The translations under genes were made by a program, and so were the position numbers. From positions 9,932,501 to 9,996,500 of the forward strand of contig OX327696.1 of the NCBI GenBank assembly GCA_946807835.1: DNA of 64,000 bases, written 5' to 3'. A model generated the notes under the pieces. The model did no database searches. It worked only from the letters and a program-made list of their open reading frames with translations, and was not told where the DNA came from. This document shows positions 47,702-59,973 of the stretch, piece after piece; position 1 is the stretch's first letter, and each line of letters begins with the position of its first letter. The stretch comes from Ailanthus altissimus (taxonomy: Eukaryota; Streptophyta; Magnoliopsida; Sapindales; Simaroubaceae).

Positions 47702-49285
47702 TTAACATACTTTGCAGATGGCATCATTAACAGTAATGGTTGGTAAATGAAAAATAGACTTCCTTTTATGTATTGTTTTCAAAGTTGAGTAGCTAAAATG
47801 GCCTAACCTTTTATGCCATAAAGTTGACCTATCAACAGTACTTGAATAGGCATGTAAGTCAACTTGTTTCCAGTCTAGAGGAAATACTTTATCCCTTATT
47901 TTGACACTCATCATCCACTTTCAATGGGATAAAAAAAAATGGTTCATTTACCACCTTTGAAGTTTAAAGCATAGTTATTGCTCATCAATTGACCTATACT
48001 TAATAAATTTTGAATAAGTTCAGGCACAAATAACACATCAAGAACTGATTTAATACTTAAGGGGGTACTGACTTTAACTGTGCCTCTGTCTTTGACATCA
48101 ACCCATGCTCAATTTTTAATTTTGACCCTTGAAGAGTAAGTTTTATCAATGCTCTTGAAGCTTCCTTCATCTCAAGACATATGGTGTGAACATTTACTGT
48201 CTATTAGCCAAAGCTTTCTGTTTCAGTTGTTGTGGTGACTGCAAATAGCTTCTCAGTTGGATGTTCCCGATTTGCAGCTATTTGTGCCTGCTGTTCTTAA
48301 GGCTTTCCCTTGTTCTTGCACACTTTTGTAATATGGCCATACTGATTGCAAACTCTGCATTTGCACTCCTAGTCTAAACCAACAAAAGTTCTTTGAATGA
48401 CTCTTTTTTTTTTTTTTACAATGTGGACAAGGAGAATATTTACCCTTCTTGCCACTACTTTGTGTTCATTATTTTCCTTTCCAAGTTTATCTCTTATATG
48501 CTTGATATCCCCTACATAATTGCTCGTTATTTGGCTTTGTTTGTTACAGGAAACGCTTATTTTATAGATTCTTCAATCCTGATAGCTCTTCTTTGCTCAA
48601 TAGCTTTCAATAAGTTTATCAATCTAATAAACTCATCTTTGTAAGGTCATTTGTGTCTTCCAATGATGAGATTTTTGCATCAAATCTCTCTGAAACATTA
48701 ACCAGCACTTTTTGTACAATTTTATTGTTTGTTAGTTCCTCTCCAAGTAGGTTGAGTTGATTAACAATCTTAATAAGCTTATTTGAATACTCATTAATTG
48801 TTTCATTCTCCTGTATTCTCAAATTTTCAAAAGCTCCACAAATTCAATGTTTAAATTTGCTTAGTTATATCACTACCCTAGAACTCTTTTTTAAACTTGT
48901 CCTAGGCCTATTTTGCAGCATTATAATTCATGACACTGGTGAAAATTGTGTTTGAAACAGATGCATGTATAATAGATAAGCCCTTGAAATTTTTTGAGCA
49001 CTCATCACTATGCTGTTTGATCTATGCTATTGTGGGATTATGTGGTAATAGATGAGGTTCTCTCATTGTGTTTACTATATCCCACAAGTCAAATTCTTTG
49101 AGATATGCTCTCATTTTGAGTGCCTAAATTTGATAGTTCTCTCCTGAAAATGTAAGAGGTGATGGAACAGTGAAATTGCTGGAGGCCATTTGTTGTCTCA
49201 AGTCTTGCAAAGATACTGATAGAGATGTTAATAGGTTCAAGAATACTAGTTTTATTTTTGGTTTCTCACTCACCTAATCTTCCAT
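47702..49285 (-). pseudogene. Copia 2 gag, zinc knuckle and GAG-pre-integrase (dead)
   Basis: From the ATG at 49285: a short reading with a TAG at codon 4, then SVSLQDLRQQMASS and FSGENYQI. Next come LKEFDLWDIVNTMREPHLL, IKQHSDECSKNFKGLSIIH and 48822-48619 (ETINEYSNKLIKIVNQLNLL, GEELTNNKIVQKVL). This is the gag of the DUF4219/UBN2 type. A CX2CX4HX4C knuckle (CRVCNQYGHITKVC) lies at about 48321-48365. GAG-pre-integrase at 47914-47702 reads LWHKRLGHFSYSTLKTIHKR. Stops and a shift separate the pieces. Confidence 0.85.
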
Positions 49286-49310
49286 TGAGATAAATAAGGC
49301 TCTGATACCA

Positions 49311-49638
49311 TAATAATAAATTAGTATTTTTTAGCAGAACCTTATATCGCTAAGATCATATATATGAGAAAGTGATTATATTTGATTGAAAGGTTGGTGG
49401 AAAAAGAGATATGTTTTCTTTATTGAATACTAAAATTTATACATGAACTATATTTAGGCTAAGTGGAAATTGAATCCACTAATAACAACATTTCAAATTT
49501 TAATAACAAACTCTTAAACCAAAGAATTTGCATCCTACTAAAACTCTATTACTGATTAAGTAAACTGAATTCAAATATAACTCAATATCTTACTAACTTT
49601 AAATTTGTTTCTTGTCTGAAAAATATCAACATTCAATG
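49311..49638 (-). repeat. 5' LTR of Copia element 2
   Basis: Followed on the minus strand by the exact PBS TGGTATCAGAGCC at 49310-49298. Its outer end reads CATTGAATGTTGATA where the partner has TGTTGAATTTTGATA, so the terminal TG has mutated. Confidence 0.88.
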
Positions 49639-49643
49639 GTAGG

Positions 49644-51170
49644 GATGAAGAGAAAGTTATTGTAAGGCATGAATACTTTAAGCTACAAACTTGTAATGTT
49701 GTAAATGTCCCAATTCCTCCTAAATCCATCATTGAAACTACCACCTAAGGAAGCGTCAAGCCTTTGAAGTAAAAGAATACCACTCCTCCCATCATTAGGT
49801 TGAAGGCCAATAAGCTTTTTAAGGTTAAGCTATGAGCTTATCAAAGAGAAGAAAGTGTTGAGGAGTCTAGTAAGTATGCCATATTTTATTTATGATATAC
49901 TATTTCCTTCTTCTTTGTCTTCTCTTATTTCTAAAGTTTTATTTTGCTTATTTTTTAGAGGATTCTCCTTCTTATGTTCCTCTGCCTAAAAGATAACATG
50001 TTCATTCGCCTATTATAAGGATTTGGTGTTTCTATTTTTGCTTCTAAGTACAGCCAATAAGTTCTTATAGGTTGTTCTTATCTATTGTATTTTTAGATAT
50101 TAAGTCTATTTAGAAGGAAAATACTCTCGAGAAAAATCCCTTAATAGCTTTTGCTGAGAAGCTGAATTCTTGAATCTATTATCGGTGCTAGTATAAGTCA
50201 TTATTTTATAATGTTTGAGTTTGTCATACCAAGTTATTCTAAATTTTTTAATTGACTCATTTCTTTCTTTGTTTCTTTTCAAAGTGGTTATTACTTGTAC
50301 TCTACCAATTTCTTCTCAAATTGATGTTACTTTTTCGAGATACCTAAGGATAATGTTTAAGTTGTTTATAATGACTTAACCCTTTGCATGGATTATTTAG
50401 CTTTACTTTATTAGTTTTGTGGTGATAATAAAACTTTTGATGGATATTTTGCTCCTACTGAAGTTGTTCCTTTGCTAAAAACATTAGTGAGGATGGTTCT
50501 AGGTTTCAACACTAGATATGTTATAATGCAAGCCTTCAAATATGTCTTTATAAAATATATTGGCATAATGCTTCACAACATGAATTTAGTTAAGGTATAG
50601 AAATTGGTTGTAAGGATTCTCAAGCTTAAATAGGCATCTGCTAGGATGTTGAGAGTGCTGATTTTATTGGAAAAAATCTTTATGAATGTGTAGACAAGCT
50701 ACCTTAGATTGCTTATAGCTTAATTCAAAAGAATGAGGATGTCTTCTATAATTTGGATGTTGAGATTGCTAAAGTGTGAGTTGAGCTACTATAATTTAGG
50801 CCAGACTTGATAGCTTAGTGAAATCCAAGGCATACTTGTTCCTTGTATGCTATTACACCGATAAAGAAAGTATTGAGGTTGCTAATGAAGCTGAGGGCTA
50901 TATTGTTGCTTATGGCTTATTTATTGACTATTAGTCTTTTCTTGATTGTATAATGTATGTTCAGGATATAATTTGTTTGAGACCATCTTCTCTTTGTGAC
51001 ATTATAATCAAATTTTGATTCTTCCTGCATTTTTTGTTAATGCTTCATAACATAATATATCAAGAGTTAAATATATAATGAAGTATATTTTGCATTTACT
51101 ATGTGTTTGTGTATTTGTTTAAGATAGTGAAATAGAGAGCTTTATAAGAGTCATTGAACTTTACTGCTTC
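49644..51170 (+). pseudogene. Unidentified decayed coding region, 3' part
   Basis: Continues the reading at 43530-44953 after the Copia element: DEEKVIVRHEYFKLQTCNVV, PIPPKSIIETTT, YNDLTLCMDYLALLY, GYFAPTEVVPLLKTLVRMVL, GFNTRYVIMQAFKYVFIKY and later fragments up to about 51170. It is heavily broken by stops. Interruptions at about 49880-50280 could be introns or insertions. No family assigned. Confidence 0.4.
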
Positions 51171-52070
51171 TAGGGATTTAGTTAGCCAAAGTTTTTGTTT
51201 CCATACCTTTATTGCTTGGATAATTCTTTAGTTCATTGGCTTGTATTATTTTTGGGTTGTAAGTAGGATATAACTAGAGTAAGTGCAAGTATGCACGTTC
51301 AGTCTTCGACTTAACTACTCCCTTTATTCTTTTATATTTGCTTATGGCAGAAGTTTAATGTAAAATAAAGCATTTTGCACAATTTTCATATGACACCATA
51401 TTGATATGTGTTTGAGAAACGTAATGAGGGGATTTTAAGAGTATATAGCCTTTATTTACTTTGCTAAGGCTTAACTGAGCCTGTACTTCTTACCTCGCAT
51501 TCTAAAGCTCTTTACTTTGCTAAGTTGTATTGTTGCCTGGCTGTAGTCAAATTATGATCAGCAAAAACATGCATATTTTGTTGTTATCTCAACTTTTTCC
51601 TACAATTTATTAGTATTTTAGGAAAGCATAACATGTTTGCATTCCAAAAGTGCCCTTTATTATATTTGTGATTTTGTCTTTTCATGTATGCGTGTATTGT
51701 AAGGAAACATTCAAAAGGGCAAACAACTCTTGTACAACATTTTTGATACTTTTTTTAATGTACTTCCCTTAGCTCTGCATGTGTTATAGCCTTGCAATTT
51801 ATTAATAAATACTTAAAAGTATGATGGATAATAACTTGTTCTTATGTTTTGAGCATGCACACACTTTTTATAACTTAAAATTGTCTTGTTTAATGTTTTA
51901 TTGAGGTTTTAAAGTGTGTATGTCTATGTTTTTTTGTAGTTGTATGATTTATAGTTAAATTATGGCCAATTATTTAAGATGCTCATAACCTTCATTGTTT
52001 AAGCCTTTCTAAGCTAGGTTATTTATTTCAAAGGTTTCTTTATTTTGTCTTTATTAGAACCGCTTTTACA
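51171..52070. other. AT-rich tract, nothing recognised
   Basis: No open frame or repeat of note. It may be the untranslated 3' part of the decayed element that precedes it. Confidence 0.4.
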
Positions 52071-52310
52071 AAGGCATCCTTTATGGGACTACTTCATAAT
52101 AGGAGTCTTCATAGGGACTTCACCATAAAGTGATTTTACATAGAGATTGCACCATGAAGTCATCTTTCACGAGGATTACACTATAAAGGCATCTTGTATG
52201 GGAGCAATGTCATAAAGGCTTCTCTTTATGATCAAGGCCATGAAGACATCTTGCATGGGAATAATAGCCATAAAGCCTTCTATGCACTCGAGCATTCATG
52301 GGACAATATA
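52071..52310 (+). repeat. Diverged minisatellite, about 29-30 bp unit, eight copies
   Basis: Successive units begin at about 29-30 bp steps: aaggcatcctttatgggac, aggagtcttcatagggact, aagtcatctttcacgagga, aaggcatcttgtatgggag, aagacatcttgcatgggaa and so on, each ending ...ccata or ...tcata. Similar but looser motifs continue to about 52780. Confidence 0.7.
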
Positions 52311-52779
52311 GGTACTTTTATAAGCTACTCAGCATGAAGGAAGTTACTCAGCATGAAGGTAGTTACACTACTCTTACATAAGCTTCCACATAACTAGGCT
52401 TATACAAGCATATGAGACTTTTTTCATGTGGCATCCAGGTCTATGCAGGCTTCTATGTGATTAATTCTAATATAAGCATCCCATCTGGGACATTCTGCAC
52501 ATAGGGCATCGAGACAACATTGCCACTTAATATAACTTAGACTTCCGTGGCATGCATATGCTGCTTTTATAAAAAGATTTCCATATAAGGTCTTTAATAT
52601 AACATAGACTTCCATACTATAATGGTATAGAAATTTTAAGAACTGTCTCATGTGAGGGTTTTAGTTTCAATATAGATTTTTTATGGCCTACTTAGTATAG
52701 GTATTTCCAAGTGCATTTTTATCTGAGACAACACAGAATACTAAACATGTTCTTTAGTATAGCTCTTTCTTAGGCACAG

Positions 52780-53290
52780 CTCCAGGTGAGGAATATAACC
52801 TAATATTAACCTTTTACTACTGATGTAAGAGTAAGCGTCTTTTCTTGGGTGTTACTTAAGTCAAGGTTCAGATTCTAATATTAGTCTTTCATATTTTATA
52901 ACAGATGTGGGTATTCAGGTATGTGTTGAACATTCACTTAGGCATCATACCAAGTAATATTTAACCCCTTCACCCTTAGGGTGTAAGTACATCTTGTTTA
53001 GACATAAAACCAAGGCATTATACTTAGTCATTTGCTATATGCACGAGTAAGCATCTCATTTGGATATAATGTTAAGTGAGGTTTATAGTCATCCACTATG
53101 TGAATTGACATATCACTTGGGTATAGTGCCAAGATGAATTATTTAGTTGTCTATTATGTGAGTGGGTATCTTACTTGAGTACAAAGCTACGTTGTCGTGT
53201 TTAACCATCCACTCTATGAGTGGGCATCCCATACGGACAAGTCACACATGGAGTATGAAGTGCTTAGTCATTACTTAAGGGATAAATTTA
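52780..53290 (+). repeat. Diverged tandem array, about 60 bp unit
   Basis: Clear unit starts lie at about 52962, 53024, 53084, 53142 and 53201, each with '...tagtcatccactatgtgag', 'gggcatctcacttgg' and '(g)tatagtgccaag'. Earlier, weaker units reach back to about 52780. Frames crossing it (for example 53197-53379) are repeat by-products. Confidence 0.65.
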
Positions 53291-53678
53291 GCATTTATTG
53301 CCCACTACGAGTGAAAAGCTTACATGAAGCTTTTATTTGGCCTAAGTGTGTATGTCTCACTTATTTGAATGAATACTAATATCTAGTTATAGTAACATTT
53401 TAGCCACTTTCCATTTATGGGGTTATAAAGTATTTGCCTTTCTCTTATGGCCAAATAGTAGTATTCACCTTTATTAGCTTCTCTTATAATGTACAATTCT
53501 TTTTACTATAGTGTAAACTTAAAGGGTTGAGTCATATTTTTCTTAACTTACTTGACCACCTTAATTACCAAATTACCTATGTTACCATATCCTTAACAAA
53601 CTTGGTGTATACTTTAACTATTTTACATTGATGTAATGTTTTACATCTCTTGAAATTTTCTCATTTTTCATCTACGAC

Positions 53679-55078
53679 TGATAGGGGCTTAATTATATAG
53701 TATATTTAGTACTATGACTTGAGTATTTTCTTCTAATTTATGAATATTTAGCTATTTATTCATGTTTTAATCTTAAATAGGTGCATGAGAGAAAATATGA
53801 TGAATAGGAACAAACAGGAGGTGGATTGGACAAGAAATGAGAGAGATGCACTTATAATATACAACCCCTGAAAACCAGGCCAAGGCGCTGCAGTGCTAAG
53901 GCTGGGCGTTGTAGCACCCATTAGCAGTACATGAGTGCCACAGCGCTAGCTTGCCAGCACTACGATGCCCAATAGAGAAAAGCAGAAAACACATCCCCAG
54001 GTCTCAGCACCGCAGCGCTTATGCGATAAGTAGTTAAAAGTCTCTTTTTAGTCATAATTCAAGTAGGATTTAAAGGCCCTCGTCCCTTGGGTTTTAAAGC
54101 ACTATAAAAAGGCATACTTTTCAGAGCAAATAGATCTAGAAATTCAGAGACAAACAAAGAGAAAAATGAATTCACAAGCAAATCAAGAGATCAAGGCAAA
54201 TTATTAAAAATTAGAGATCAAGTTTTGTTCATTCGATTTAAGAAGAAAGAAGAGCAACTCAGGGCGTCACTTGTGTTATTCTCTGTCTTCTTTTTACTAG
54301 AGAACTTGTTTATGATTTTTTTTAATTCTTTCCTTAATACTCTTGTGTTAATCATGAGCTAAACTATTTTAATCTAGGGTTAGACGTTTTCAACTTAGTA
54401 TGTAGTTAAATTTTATAAACTCTTAGTTATAAACTTAATATAGCATAATTTATTTGAGTTTAATGCTTTCTTAATACCCGATCAATATCTTGAATGATTA
54501 AGAACTATGATGAACTCCATAGAGGAATTTATATGTTTAGCCTAGGATATCTTAATGTATGATCATAAGGTAACAACTATGAGTTTCATCTATGATAAAC
54601 AAATACCTAGGTGGCATGTATGGTTTGATTTAGATTTGTTCTTAATAAGTTGCATCTTATTCAGATTACCATAGACATATAGGTAATTGTTAGGATATGA
54701 TATAATTATTCCACCATTGATAAAGGCTTGTGATGAGATTAGTGTCTAGCTAATCAATTAGTATTAGGGGAGTAACTAAGGGATTAATGAATTCAATGAA
54801 ATACCAAGGGATATGTCGAAACCCTAGATTGCTTCTCAATTAGTGAATTCAATCTTTGATTGCCTTTGGTATTTAATTAGGTTTAATTTGATAATAGTAG
54901 TTTAATTAATTAAAATTCATCATTAGAATTTTCTAGATAAAAGTAAAGTAAAGTAATTTTAATAATTGGTTAAAAGAAATAGGTAAATAGTCTCTGAAGG
55001 AATGATAATCTGAACTTAAACGCTATAATACTTGATACAATAGCGTACATTTGCGCTAAGTTACTTTAGCACACATCA
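53679..55078 (+). mobile_element. Athila-type Ty3-gypsy 5' LTR
   Basis: Runs TGATAGGGGCTTAATTATA to TAGCACACATCA, about 1.4 kb, followed at once by an Athila PBS and an Athila gag start. The 3' LTR lies beyond the window. Around 53885-54025 the LTR contains a GC-rich stretch with repeated palindromic text (GCGCTGCAGTGC, cacagcgctagc, caccgcagcgc). The left target duplicate would be acgac. Confidence 0.78.
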
Positions 55079-55081
55079 AGT

Positions 55082-55103
55082 CTCTGACACCGTTATCAAG
55101 GAC
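55082..55103 (+). other. Primer binding site of Athila element 2
   Basis: ctctgacaccgttatcaagg-type sequence just after the LTR end. It corresponds to the usual Athila PBS tggcgccgttgccgggg with several C-to-T and G-to-A changes, in keeping with decay of methylated DNA. Confidence 0.6.
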
Positions 55104-55210
55104 TAGTTTTGTCTATTCTTAGATATATACTAATACCATACTATTTTTTTTAATTTAGATTTTATTTTTTAGTATTATTTACTTTATTTTAATTTTAATT
55201 TTGATAGTTC

Positions 55211-55391
55211 ATGCGAAGAAACAAGAGCGAAGATCTAACTTCTTTTGATCTAGAGATCAAAAGAACATTTCGAAGACTTCGATTGAACAACATCAAAATA
55301 AAAATATGGCAGAAGATCACGACAATATCAATAATCATGTGTTTGAGCCTATGATACCGCAGAGATCTTTAAGGGATTATGCTATTCCTAC
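55211..55391 (+). pseudogene. Athila gag start (dead), exon before nested LTR
   Basis: The ATG at 55211 begins MRRNKSEDLTSFDLEIKRTF, then RRLRLN. After a +1 shift it reads AEDHDNINNHVFEPMIPQRS, then LRDYAIPT. This matches Athila gag starts. The reading is cut at 55391 by LTR copy D (TSD cctac) and continues at 61811 as PTIKDIQSSIQCPTI. Confidence 0.8.
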
Positions 55392-55734
55392 TGTTGGAAC
55401 TAGTGCTTACATGCTATTCCAATATTGTAGAATATTAATTATTAATATTTATACAATAAACATATCATATTAAATTGTTGATACTATAATAAATGGTACA
55501 ATGCTTGTAACGTTATAGATATTGTATGATCTGAAGAAGTTTAGATCTAGTATAAAGGTGTTTAGACCAGAGCTAAGAGTTAGCAACGCTAAGAGTTATA
55601 AATGCTAAGAGTTATAAATGCTAAGAGTTAGTAGATTATAAGAGTTAGCAAAATCTAAAGAGTTAGAACCTTATCTGTAACGAAACAAACACCTAAAGGT
55701 ATACTAGTAATGATATAGTTACAAGGATTATTTT

Positions 55735-56781
55735 TATGGGTGCCCTTAAGGCTTGACTTAAAATCAGAAGTACCTCTGAGGTTTGAGAAATAACATCCAA
55801 TGCCCTTATTATTGAGAGATGTCATGAAATATTCTCAATTTTTTATAAAATGACTATTATTCCCTTATTCATTATCTTTTGTTTTTATTTTGGATTATTT
55901 TGGTACTCATTTTTTTAACTTTAGTACTAAAATAATTTTTTTTTAACAAAATATAAATTATTTTTATTTTTATTATTCATTTTAAAAAAAATGTCAATTT
56001 TGGTACTCTATTTTTTCTTTTTTTACTTGAGTACTAAATAAAAAATTTAACAAATGTATAATTATAATTAACATTTTGAAATAAGTATAATTAACTATAT
56101 TGTGGGACATGATTTTTATGAATAAATATATAAAATTATTCTTTTAACTATCCAAATTAACAGATTTCATTATCTATTAAACAAATGTATAAATTTGTCT
56201 TTTGTTTCTTTTTTTACTTGATTGTCCAAATTAATTATACATTTACATGAGATGGATGATCAAATCATTGAATGGTCTTACACAACTTATGTCCTGAAAT
56301 TGAAGAGGATGGGTTATTTTTATTTCCTTTTTTACTTGACTACTAAATCAAAAAAAAAAAATTTACAAAATATTTATTATTTTTAATTTTTAAAACTTAT
56401 TTAAAATTTTATTTTTATTGTAGATTTTAATTAAGATTAAAATATTTAAAATTTTAAGCAAATGCTAAAATATAGAAATAAAAAATATTTTGTTTAATTT
56501 TGTTATTTTAGTACTGAAGTAAAAAAAATAGAGTACAAAAATTGAAAAAAAAATTATTTAAAATAAATGATAAAAATAATATATATTTTGTAAAAGTATT
56601 TTTTATTTTAGTACTCAAGTTAAAAAAGAGTACCACAATAACCAAAAATAAATTAAAAAGATAATGAATAAGGGCATAATAGTTATTTTACAAAGAATTT
56701 AGAATATTCCATGACTTTTCTCAATAATAAGGGCATTAGAAGTTATTTTTCAAATCTCAAGGGCACCTATAAAAATACCCC
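55735..56781. mobile_element. Fold-back MULE-like element with very long inverted repeats
   Basis: A 1047-bp element is flanked by tagttacaa (55726-55734) and tagttataa (56782-56790), a 9-bp duplication with one C/T change. The other LTR copies are continuous at this site. Ends: ggattatttttatgggtgcc on the left, and ggggtatttttataggtgcc as complement of the right. Homology of the arms continues inward for several hundred bases (caatgcccttattattgag, cccttattcattatctttt, tttagtactaaa), so most of the element is a giant imperfect hairpin. The left arm has an extra ~33 bp near its tip. There is no coding sequence. The 9-bp duplication and G-starting inverted repeats point to the Mutator superfamily. 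Confidence 0.82.
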
Positions 56782-57187
56782 TAGTTATAAGGAGTTGCAA
56801 TAGGGGCACCTATATTATTATGCAAGTATGTTCTCAAACACTATATTCCTAATCTATTTTTACAGATGTAGGCCTGCGATGAATCCTTTTATATATAAAT
56901 CAGTATATGCTATATTTGTGTGGTATAGATGATTGTTCTTAGCTGACCATGTGCTTACTAGAGGCTCATATATGTATACGAGTATTTAGTGAGGACTGAG
57001 TACTGAACAAACTCAAGAGGACCTTTAATAGACATCTCATGAAGTCGTTAATGAAGGGTCTTCTTGAGTTAGAGGAGTATTCGTGGTCCTTTGACCTGAG
57101 CGCCACTGTGGGCTAGTGAATGATCCATCGTACTTTGATTTCACGTTTGTCAAAGGCATTTCATGGTTAGACCGCTACGTGTCGCTG

Positions 57188-59973
57188 TGTAATATCCAAT
57201 CCTTATTAGTAGTATTGGCGCTTAAATTTTGGTATAGAGCAATAAAGACACCGTAGGGTTACTCGATTTTAATCCTATTAGAAATATTTCTTTTATGGTG
57301 CGCGTGATAGATATTAGACCTAATTTAATACTTTCACACTCGATCGGAGCGTCGGACGACCCTAGAATATTTTTGGAAATATTTCTTTATTATCTTGGAA
57401 AAGGAAATTCTAATTTACTACATGAATTTTCATTTAAGGGTTATGTATGGAACAAGCCTTTGTTGAGAAGCATAATCTATATATTAGAGAATGAACCAAT
57501 AGAAGAAATCTCATGGATTGCCAAGTTGAAAATTCTAGTTAGTTCTTTGGACTATTCTAACTTGATAGTTACAAATGAACCAATTACATACTTAGTTTCC
57601 AACTAATGAAAAATTAATAATTTAGAGTAATTTGAGGGACAAAATGGTCAATTGATGGATAACTATATATATGTTGGAAGTGTGTAGATTTTTCAAGAGA
57701 ACAAAAAGCAAACACTTAGAGCAAAAAGAGAGCAAATTCGAGCTAGAAGAGTGGTGCTGCTACAGTGACCTTTCAAGTTTTTTTTTCATGATTTTTCATA
57801 CTTAATCAAGCCAAAATAAGGTTACATACCAATTCCTAAGCTCAATTGAGGCCTCCATTAGTGGAAATTCAAGAAAAAGAGGTAAGAAAAGTATTGTTTT
57901 ATGAGATTGATAAGTAAACTTTAAGGATTGCTCAAATTGATGTTCTTGTATGTATTTTTGGTTTAAATTGAGTTGAATTCTAGTGTAAAGCTTGAAAGAG
58001 TCATCAATTTGAAGAAATTGGCAAGGTAAGAATTAGGATTTTTGGTGATTTGAATGTAAAGACTTCAATTGGTTGTAATTAGGGCATTATAATGAAATTG
58101 GCTTGATTTTGATGTAATTGGAACAAGAAATTGAGAAAAGAAATGTGTTGGAACATAGGGTGAAATTCTGCCACTTTAGGGAAGTTAGGGATTGTGTGGT
58201 GTTTTTATTGAGTTGTTATGTGTAAATGGTGCCTTATGTATGTTGAATATATATGGTTGATGGAAAAACCAAAAATGAAGAAAATAGAACATAATTGTCC
58301 ATTTTGGAAAGGTGAAGGGCAATTATGTCCAACCAAGTTATAAGGCGTTTAATAATTTTCAGAGCGCCGGGTAGTGAGTTAGATTAAATTAAATGACTCC
58401 GTAAATAAAAATCGAAAAGTAGTACACATCCGGGCTTTGTATGCCGATTAGAGGGTTTAGTAGTTAAATGAGATTCTAGCATTTGATTTAGTTCTAAATG
58501 TCATTTATGGCGCGTAGGTGAAGAAAATTGAGAGCGGTAACAGGAGCAGAAATTCAGAGCGAAATTGAGCGCAAAGCAGTTGTGAGTGAAAATATGTCTT
58601 TTCTGTTATCTTTCGTTTATTATGTTTCCGCATAATGAAAATGTATGTTTTATGAGCTTTCAATGCATAAACATGATTTTGTGATCATGATATATATCCA
58701 TAGATATGCATTTACATGTTCGGTTTAAGAAACAGTTTTAAAATTTTTGCATTCGTTTTAAAGGCCATTGGACCCTCAGATTATAGTGGTGGTGATTATA
58801 TTAGACCCGGCCGGTATATCCCGTACACATAGGTAGGTCTTGGGGGTGTGTCACTAACTCCGAAAAGTCGGGATGTCTAGTCATGTGAGTCCCTCTATGT
58901 GTACGGGGTATTGTCTCGCTATATGTATGCGATGTAGAATTTCGCTGCATAGCCAGTGAGATGTCTTGAGATGTCACTGTGGGTGCTGCTAGTTGAGGTG
59001 CCCCGTGACCTACTCACGTATGCAGTGCTAGTTGAGTCGTTGCGTGAGTATCGAGCTTTAAGGTTACCATTAGTACAGTTTAGAAAGAAAATGACCGAGC
59101 GAGGGCTTTACTAGTTTTCGAGTTACCAATAGCATTTATGCATTTATATGCACATGGCAGTTATTATGTTATATAGATTTTGGATATTGTTTTTCAAAGA
59201 TGTAGATAAAACCCGCTAGGCAAGATTTTATCAGCATATTACATTAGAAATCGTTTTACAGTTTTACATCAGTTTTAAAAGCATGATTTATGCATGTACT
59301 TTAGAATTTACTATCTATGCATAGTGTTATTTTATTTGAAATCTTAATTCCATTCACTGAGCTCCTTTAACTCACTCATTTTGTATTTTATATTTTCTAA
59401 ACCCCCTTCTTAGGTGCAGGTCTCGGTATGCAAGCTGCTGATTCTCCTATTGGCAAGTAGTGGGCTAAATCTGAAGATTATTTTTGTATATATAAATGTG
59501 CTAAATAGCACCCTTTGCTTTTTGCATAGTAGTTGTTGGCATGTATATTTGTATGTATGTTTTGAACCAACAAGAAAAGATTTTGATATTATGATGATCG
59601 TTTTTACTTTTTATGAGTATGCTCATTTTGTAATTTAAATGAAAGTATTGAGTTGTGTTGGATTTGGTTTTGGAAAGGACCGGAGGTCCGAATTAGTAGT
59701 ATTGAGAAGTATTTGAAATAGAAGTGGAATTTCTTTGCAGGTTTTATATGAATTTTTCAATAAACATGGGAAACTCTGCCCGTTTTTCTTTTAAAAATTA
59801 AGATGTCGTTTTCATGTATATTAAAATATTTTCTCAGTAATAGTAAGAACTAAAAAGGGGTTCACCTCGTGGAATTTCTCATCTTACCCAGTTATATTCT
59901 AAGAAACTTCTGTTGGGGTGCCCGGCAGGGCCGCTGGGATCTACTATAGAGGGTCTTGGGTCGGGTTCTGTCA
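57188..59973 (+). mobile_element. Ty3-gypsy solo LTR, 2.8 kb, nested in LTR copy D
   Basis: Runs TGTAATATCCAATCC to GGGTTCTGTCA, 2786 bp. The flanks are cgctg (57183-57187) and tgttg (59974-59978), a 5-bp duplication with two C/T changes. Copies A, B and C are continuous at this site (cgctgggtatggt). Length and the TGTAATATCC start suit large chromovirus (Tekay/Del-like) LTRs, but the lineage is tentative. The 103-codon frame at 57295-57606 lies in the LTR and matches nothing known. No internal domain or second LTR is present. Confidence 0.8.

Larger units (their letters stand above)
44959..49638 (-). mobile_element. Complete but dead Ty1-copia retrotransposon, TSD gtagg
   Basis: Both LTRs (44959-45279 and 49311-49638) are present, with an exact 5-bp target duplication gtagg (44954-44958 and 49639-49643). 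In element orientation: 5' LTR, PBS TGGTATCAGAGCC, gag, zinc knuckle, GAG-pre-integrase, integrase, RT, RNase H, polypurine AAGGAGGAG, 3' LTR. At 4680 bp it is a standard Copia size. Gag starts near 49285 and reads QDLRQQMASSNFTVPSPLTF. Many stops make it inactive. By eye the LTRs differ at roughly one position in ten, so insertion is not recent. The gag and RNase H resemble Ale-type Copia elements. Confidence 0.92.

Noticed and set aside
52071..53290. Spaced repeats considered as a CRISPR array
   Set aside because: Units are diverged and contiguous without unique spacers, and the context is a plant nuclear genome.
57295..57606. 103-codon open frame starting MVRVIDIRPNLIL
   Set aside because: It lies wholly inside the 2.8 kb gypsy solo LTR and matches no family. 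LTRs of this size often hold chance frames.
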